Position numbers and translations under genes: made by a program. Positions 35,832-39,026 of a stretch of 39,026 nucleotides of DNA are shown here, piece after piece. The stretch is from Sphingomonadales bacterium (GTDB lineage: Bacteria > Pseudomonadota > Alphaproteobacteria > Sphingomonadales > Sphingomonadaceae), in contig JAIXPC010000005.1 in the NCBI GenBank assembly GCA_027486415.1, positions 1-39,026 on the forward strand, read 5' to 3'. The notes under the pieces are model-generated. The model searched no databases and had not been told where the DNA came from. It worked only from the letters and a program-made list of their open reading frames with translations. Numbering within the stretch: the stretch's first letter is position 1; each line of letters opens with the position of its first letter.

Positions 35832-36548
35832 TCAACGATAGGCGTAGACGACCTCGTCGGTCTGGCCTCCACTGAAACCGAACATGCTGCCCTTGCTGTC
35901 GGCGGTCTGGCTGGCGAGCCGCGGGCGACCATCGGGGCCAAGGCGGTAATCGCTGACCTGTTCGAAATTCGTGACCTTGATCAGCAGGTTCAATTTGAAG
36001 TTCTCGCGCGCCTTCACTTTCAACCGCTCGACATAGGGTCGCCCATTGCCGGCGGCGATCACGGCTTCGCCCGAAAGATGCGCGGAAATGTCGGCGCTGT
36101 CTGTCCGAACCGTGCCCGGCGGCAGCACGGGGATCTTGAGGATCTTGCGACCTTCGCCATCCACCGCCACGTCGGACGCGGCTGCCATCAGCGCCGCGAG
36201 GCGGTGATAGCCCGGCACCGGGTTGGCAGCGGTGGCCTTGCGGAACTGCTTCAAATGGGTGGCGCTGGGCGCCTGGCCGTTGACGCTGACGAGAGACCAG
36301 CGCTGGCCATCCCAGCGTTCCACCGTCACGGTCTTTTCGCTCATGCCGGGGCCACGGCGCACGGCGGTGGTGGTGCGATCAAAGGCGATGCCAGCCGGGT
36401 TGGTGGCGCGCGCATCGGTGATGATCGCATCGCGCAGCGGTTCCAGGCGCAGTTCGTCGACAGGCGCGGCGGCGGCCAGCAGGCCGGCGAGCAAGGGCAG
36501 CACCAGAACATGGGTGCGGCGCAGACCCGGGCGGCGACCAGCTTTCAT
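35832..36548 (-). CDS. Exported protein of unknown function
   Basis: This protein has 238 residues when started at the ATG at 36548. It then begins with a basic stretch and a hydrophobic core (THVLVLPLLAGLLAAAAP) that fits a Sec signal peptide. The alternative ATG at 36593 adds 15 residues in front of the signal. Neither has a clear ribosome binding site. The mature part contains a repeated beta-like pattern (VTVERWDGQRWSLVSVNG, YRLGPDGRPRLASQT) and ends EVVYAYR. I do not recognise a family. It lies leftward, 87 bases upstream of moxR, and about 130 bases after the TPR gene on the same strand. Confidence 0.7.
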   Translation of the reverse strand: MKAGRRPGLRRTHVLVLPLLAGLLAAAAPVDELRLEPLRDAIITDARATNPAGIAFDRTTTAVRRGPGMSEKTVTVERWDGQRWSLVSVNGQAPSATHLKQFRKATAANPVPGYHRLAALMAAASDVAVDGEGRKILKIPVLPPGTVRTDSADISAHLSGEAVIAAGNGRPYVERLKVKARENFKLNLLIKVTNFEQVSDYRLGPDGRPRLASQTADSKGSMFGFSGGQTDEVVYAYR

Positions 36549-36676
36549 GCTGCAATTCGATACATGATGGCGACAATCTGTCTCAAGCGTCATCGGGAAT
36601 CACGGTCACGCCGATTGACGTTTGCGCGACCGACGTTGCACTGCGGCATCACCTGTTTCCGAAAGATGAACGGCGA

Positions 36677-38308
36677 TCAGGCCCGGCGGGCGGCAGCCAG
36701 GCCCTCGGCGGCGAGGCGGTTGCCGGGACGCTGCGCCAGCGCGCGCCGAAAATCGGTCGCAGCCCCGGCCGCATCGCCGGCGGCCAGCCGTGCCTGGCCC
36801 GACAGGATGGAGATCGGCATCGGCCATAGCGGCGGTTCGGCATAGGGCAGATTGGCCTCGATCGCTTCGGCGGCGGCAAAGGCAGCGAGGGTGCCGGCCA
36901 GATTGCCGCGTGCGGTAGCGATGCGGCCGCGCGCAACGGCATCGGCAATGGCGGCAAATTCCAGTGTGCCGCCGCCGCGCCGTCCAGCGCTGGCATTGCC
37001 CTGCCGCCTGGCCAATGCATCGCGTGCGGCGCGCAAGGCCTTCAATTCGCCCTCGGCACCATCGGGATTGCCGCTCATTGCCAGTGCCTCGGCGCGCACG
37101 CCGTGCCAGGCAATTGCCAGCCGGCGCAGGCGCTTGTCAGGCCGGGGCAGAGCGAGGATTTCGGCTGGCGACAGGAAATGCGTGCGCGTGTGGAGGGCGG
37201 TGACCAGTCGCATTTCCAGCCATGGCCGGCGCTGCACGCTCGCAGCGTCGATGGCCGCTTCCAGCCCGGCGGCCGCAGCCAACGCCGTGGCCTTGTCCTC
37301 GATCTGCAAGGCTGACGAGGCCAGGAAATGGGTGTGGTGATTGAAATAGCCATAGTAGCGCGGCTCGGCGCCGATGGTGCGGGCATAGGTTTCGTCGGCA
37401 GCGATGGCCTGTCTGTTGGCGGCAATGGCATCGGCAAAGCGGCCGATACGATACCAGGTGTGGCTGGGCATGTGCACCATGTGCGGCGCGCCCGGCGCGA
37501 TGGCGCCCAGTTTTGCAGCCGGGCCGGCGGCACGGGCCGGATCGGCGCTGGCTTCGGTCAGGTGGATCAGCAGGTGGATGGCCTGCGGGTGATCGGGCGT
37601 GCGCGCCAGCACGGTGTCGACCAGCGCCAGGGCGGTGCCGGCGCGTGCCTTGGGCGTCTTGCCGCCGGCTTCCCAATAATCCCAGGGCTGGCTGGTCATG
37701 ATCGCTTCGGCGGCCAGGATCGCCACCGTGTCATCGTCGGGCCAGCGCTGGGCAAGGCTGGCCATTGTATCGGCATAAAGATCGCCGTGAACGCCATCCT
37801 TGGCACCGCCCGGTGCATAGCGGGCGTGGGCAGCCGCGATCAGCGCACGGTCCCGCTCTGACAGGGCCGGGCTGGCGAGCGCCCGCGCCGTGAGAGCGCG
37901 GGCCTGGGCGATGGTGGCGGCATCAATGGGGCCGCTGTTGACATAGGGGCCCAGCGCCATCGCCTCGCCCCACAGGCACAGGGCACATTCGGGATCAAGT
38001 TCGCTGGCGCGGCGGAAGCTCGCCTGCGCTTCGTCATAGTCAAAGCCCCACAGCTGGCCGAGGCCCTGGTCGAAGAAGGCCTGCGCCTGGCTGTTGGCGC
38101 TGGCCGGCATGTGGGCAGGCGTCAGGCCGGCGACGAGGATGGCCGGCGGGCGCGTGTCGTCGCGGGTGGTCGTGGCCGTGCCTTCACCCTGGCCGCAGAT
38201 ATTGGCGGCCGTCGCGGCGGCGAGCGCCTTGTCCGCCGCCGACGGCGCCGGCGCTGCCGACGTGCAGAGCAGGAGCGTGGAGACGGCAGCGGCGGCGCGG
38301 AAGATCAT
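36677..38308 (-). CDS. Large exported TPR-type protein
   Basis: This 543-residue helical-repeat protein has an N-terminal export signal (MIFRAAAAVSTLLLCTSAAPAPS). The Cys at the end of LLLC hints at a lipoprotein but does not fit the lipobox well. Repeat-like pairs include GFDYDEAQASFRRASELDP early in the mature protein and a C-terminal unit from SGQARLAAGD to ALAQRPGN. The middle has a conserved-looking His-rich block, AIHLLIHLTE then HMVHMPSHTWYRIGRFADA. No catalytic function is assigned. The ATG at 38308 is preferred over a GTG at 38365 because it opens the signal peptide. It lies about 70 bases downstream of rpoD. Confidence 0.8.
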   Translation of the reverse strand: MIFRAAAAVSTLLLCTSAAPAPSAADKALAAATAANICGQGEGTATTTRDDTRPPAILVAGLTPAHMPASANSQAQAFFDQGLGQLWGFDYDEAQASFRRASELDPECALCLWGEAMALGPYVNSGPIDAATIAQARALTARALASPALSERDRALIAAAHARYAPGGAKDGVHGDLYADTMASLAQRWPDDDTVAILAAEAIMTSQPWDYWEAGGKTPKARAGTALALVDTVLARTPDHPQAIHLLIHLTEASADPARAAGPAAKLGAIAPGAPHMVHMPSHTWYRIGRFADAIAANRQAIAADETYARTIGAEPRYYGYFNHHTHFLASSALQIEDKATALAAAAGLEAAIDAASVQRRPWLEMRLVTALHTRTHFLSPAEILALPRPDKRLRRLAIAWHGVRAEALAMSGNPDGAEGELKALRAARDALARRQGNASAGRRGGGTLEFAAIADAVARGRIATARGNLAGTLAAFAAAEAIEANLPYAEPPLWPMPISILSGQARLAAGDAAGAATDFRRALAQRPGNRLAAEGLAAARRA

Positions 38309-38379
38309 GACGCCAAACGTGGAACAGGCGGCTGCACTTGGCAACCGCCCGCTCACGTTCCCCACCCTTGTTGGCAGGA

Positions 38380-39026
38380 TCAGACGTCGAGGAAGCTGCG
38401 CATCTTGCGGCTGCGCGATGGGTGCTTCAGCTTGCGCAGCGCCTTCGCCTCGATCTGGCGAATGCGCTCGCGGGTGACGCTGAACTGCTGGCCGACTTCT
38501 TCCAGCGTGTGATCGGTGTTCATGCCGATGCCGAAACGCATGCGCAGCACGCGCTCCTCACGCGGGGTGAGGCTGGCGAGCACGCGGGTGACGGTTTCCT
38601 TGAGGTTGGAATGAATCGCGGCATCCACCGGGATCACGGCATTCTTGTCCTCGATGAAATCACCCAAATGGCTGTCCTCCTCATCGCCAATCGGCGTTTC
38701 GAGGGAGATCGGCTCCTTGGCGATCTTCATCACCTTGCGCACCTTTTCGAGCGGCATCGACAGACGCTCGGCCAGTTCCTCCGGCGTCGGCTCGCGGCCG
38801 ATCTCGTGCAGGATCTGGCGGCTGGTGCGCACCAGCTTGTTGATCGTTTCGATCATGTGCACCGGAATGCGGATGGTGCGGGCCTGATCGGCGATCGAAC
38901 GGGTGATGGCCTGGCGGATCCACCACGTCGCATAGGTGCTGAACTTGTAACCGCGGCGATACTCGAACTTGTCGACGGCCTTCATCAGGCCGATGTTGCC
39001 TTCCTGAATGAGATCAAGGAATTGCA
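38380..39026 (-). CDS. rpoD: Housekeeping RNA polymerase sigma factor RpoD (C-terminal part)
   Basis: This is the C-terminal 214 residues of the primary sigma-70 factor; the gene continues beyond the right edge of the window, so its start and N-terminal regions are not visible. The visible part begins in region 2 ([40 protein letters not shown], given here by its ends QFLDL and WWIRQAI), the -10-binding helix. It continues through region 3 (HMIETINKL) to region 4.2, the helix-turn-helix [24 protein letters not shown] that reads the -35 element. It ends [10 protein letters not shown]. No convincing intrinsic terminator follows it before the TPR gene. Confidence 0.97.
   Translation of the reverse strand, partial: QFLDLIQEGNIGLMKAVDKFEYRRGYKFSTYATWWIRQAITRSIADQARTIRIPVHMIETINKLVRTSRQILHEIGREPTPEELAERLSMPLEKVRKVMKIAKEPISLETPIGDEEDSHLGDFIEDKNAVIPVDAAIHSNLKETVTRVLASLTPREERVLRMRFGIGMNTDHTLEEVGQQFSVTRERIRQIEAKALRKLKHPSRSRKMRSFLDV

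Noticed and set aside
34830-36845. A 671-codon open frame on the plus strand across moxR and the exported protein gene.
   Set aside because: It spans two minus-strand genes and an intergenic gap, has no signal or domain, and moxR is unambiguous.
38309-38379. Possible terminator between rpoD and the TPR gene.
   Set aside because: Only a GGCGG/GCCGCC-type pairing with a long loop and no T-run was found.

Overview
The window reads as ordinary chromosome of a GC-rich alphaproteobacterium, most likely of the order Sphingomonadales. The evidence is the uniform high GC, the gene content (ETF-ubiquinone oxidoreductase starting MSERESMPYD, a TPR protein next to ispE, a GHMP kinase, many SDRs, a DUF2189 protein) and a polyamine pair (ornithine decarboxylase plus a deoxyhypusine-synthase-like protein). 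I see no tRNA, rRNA, CRISPR array, transposase, phage gene or replication origin. About 36 protein genes fill the window. Only three stretches are clearly AT-richer, and all are regulatory-looking: about 3165-3205, 11885-12060 and 21905-22045.

Layout. Bases 1-4194: an acyl-CoA ligase (+) converges on a leftward group made of moaB, a DEDDh exoribonuclease, a PA0069-type radical SAM protein and a very acidic small protein. An exact alphaproteobacterial LexA-type direct repeat lies just upstream of the radical SAM gene. Bases 4260-7457: a VOC protein (+), then a leftward pair of a degenerate uracil-DNA-glycosylase-like protein and a soluble lytic transglycosylase. Bases 7457-13308: ETF-QO, an intrinsic terminator, a TPR protein and ispE, then a short unit consisting of a promoter, a large leader hairpin, a small exported protein and a terminator with a UUCG loop, followed by N-formylglutamate amidohydrolase. 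Bases 13372-18832: ilvD, GNAT (-), bifunctional NnrD/NnrE, an RNA m5U methyltransferase and a DUF1801 protein.

Bases 18833-23771: a MAPEG protein, the DHS-like protein and a type III-fold ornithine decarboxylase (all -), a divergent threonine/serine dehydratase (+) and a DUF2189 membrane protein (-). Bases 23843-29248: divergent glpD/glpK for glycerol use, a tiny membrane protein overlapping glpK, and a PQQ/haem c alcohol dehydrogenase. Bases 29279-35744: a CoxE-like VWA protein and its usual MoxR ATPase partner, separated by three SDR genes and an exported amidase that carries an unusual C-terminal CHRD-like domain. Bases 35832-39026: an exported protein of unknown function, a large TPR protein and the C-terminal third of the housekeeping sigma factor RpoD, which runs off the right edge.

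The points most worth following are the ODC/DHS-like pair as a candidate alternative polyamine (homospermidine-type) route, the LexA-type site at the radical SAM gene, a terminator-like hairpin that contains the ribosome binding site of the MAPEG gene, the hairpin-led transcript of the small exported protein, and the amidase-CHRD fusion.
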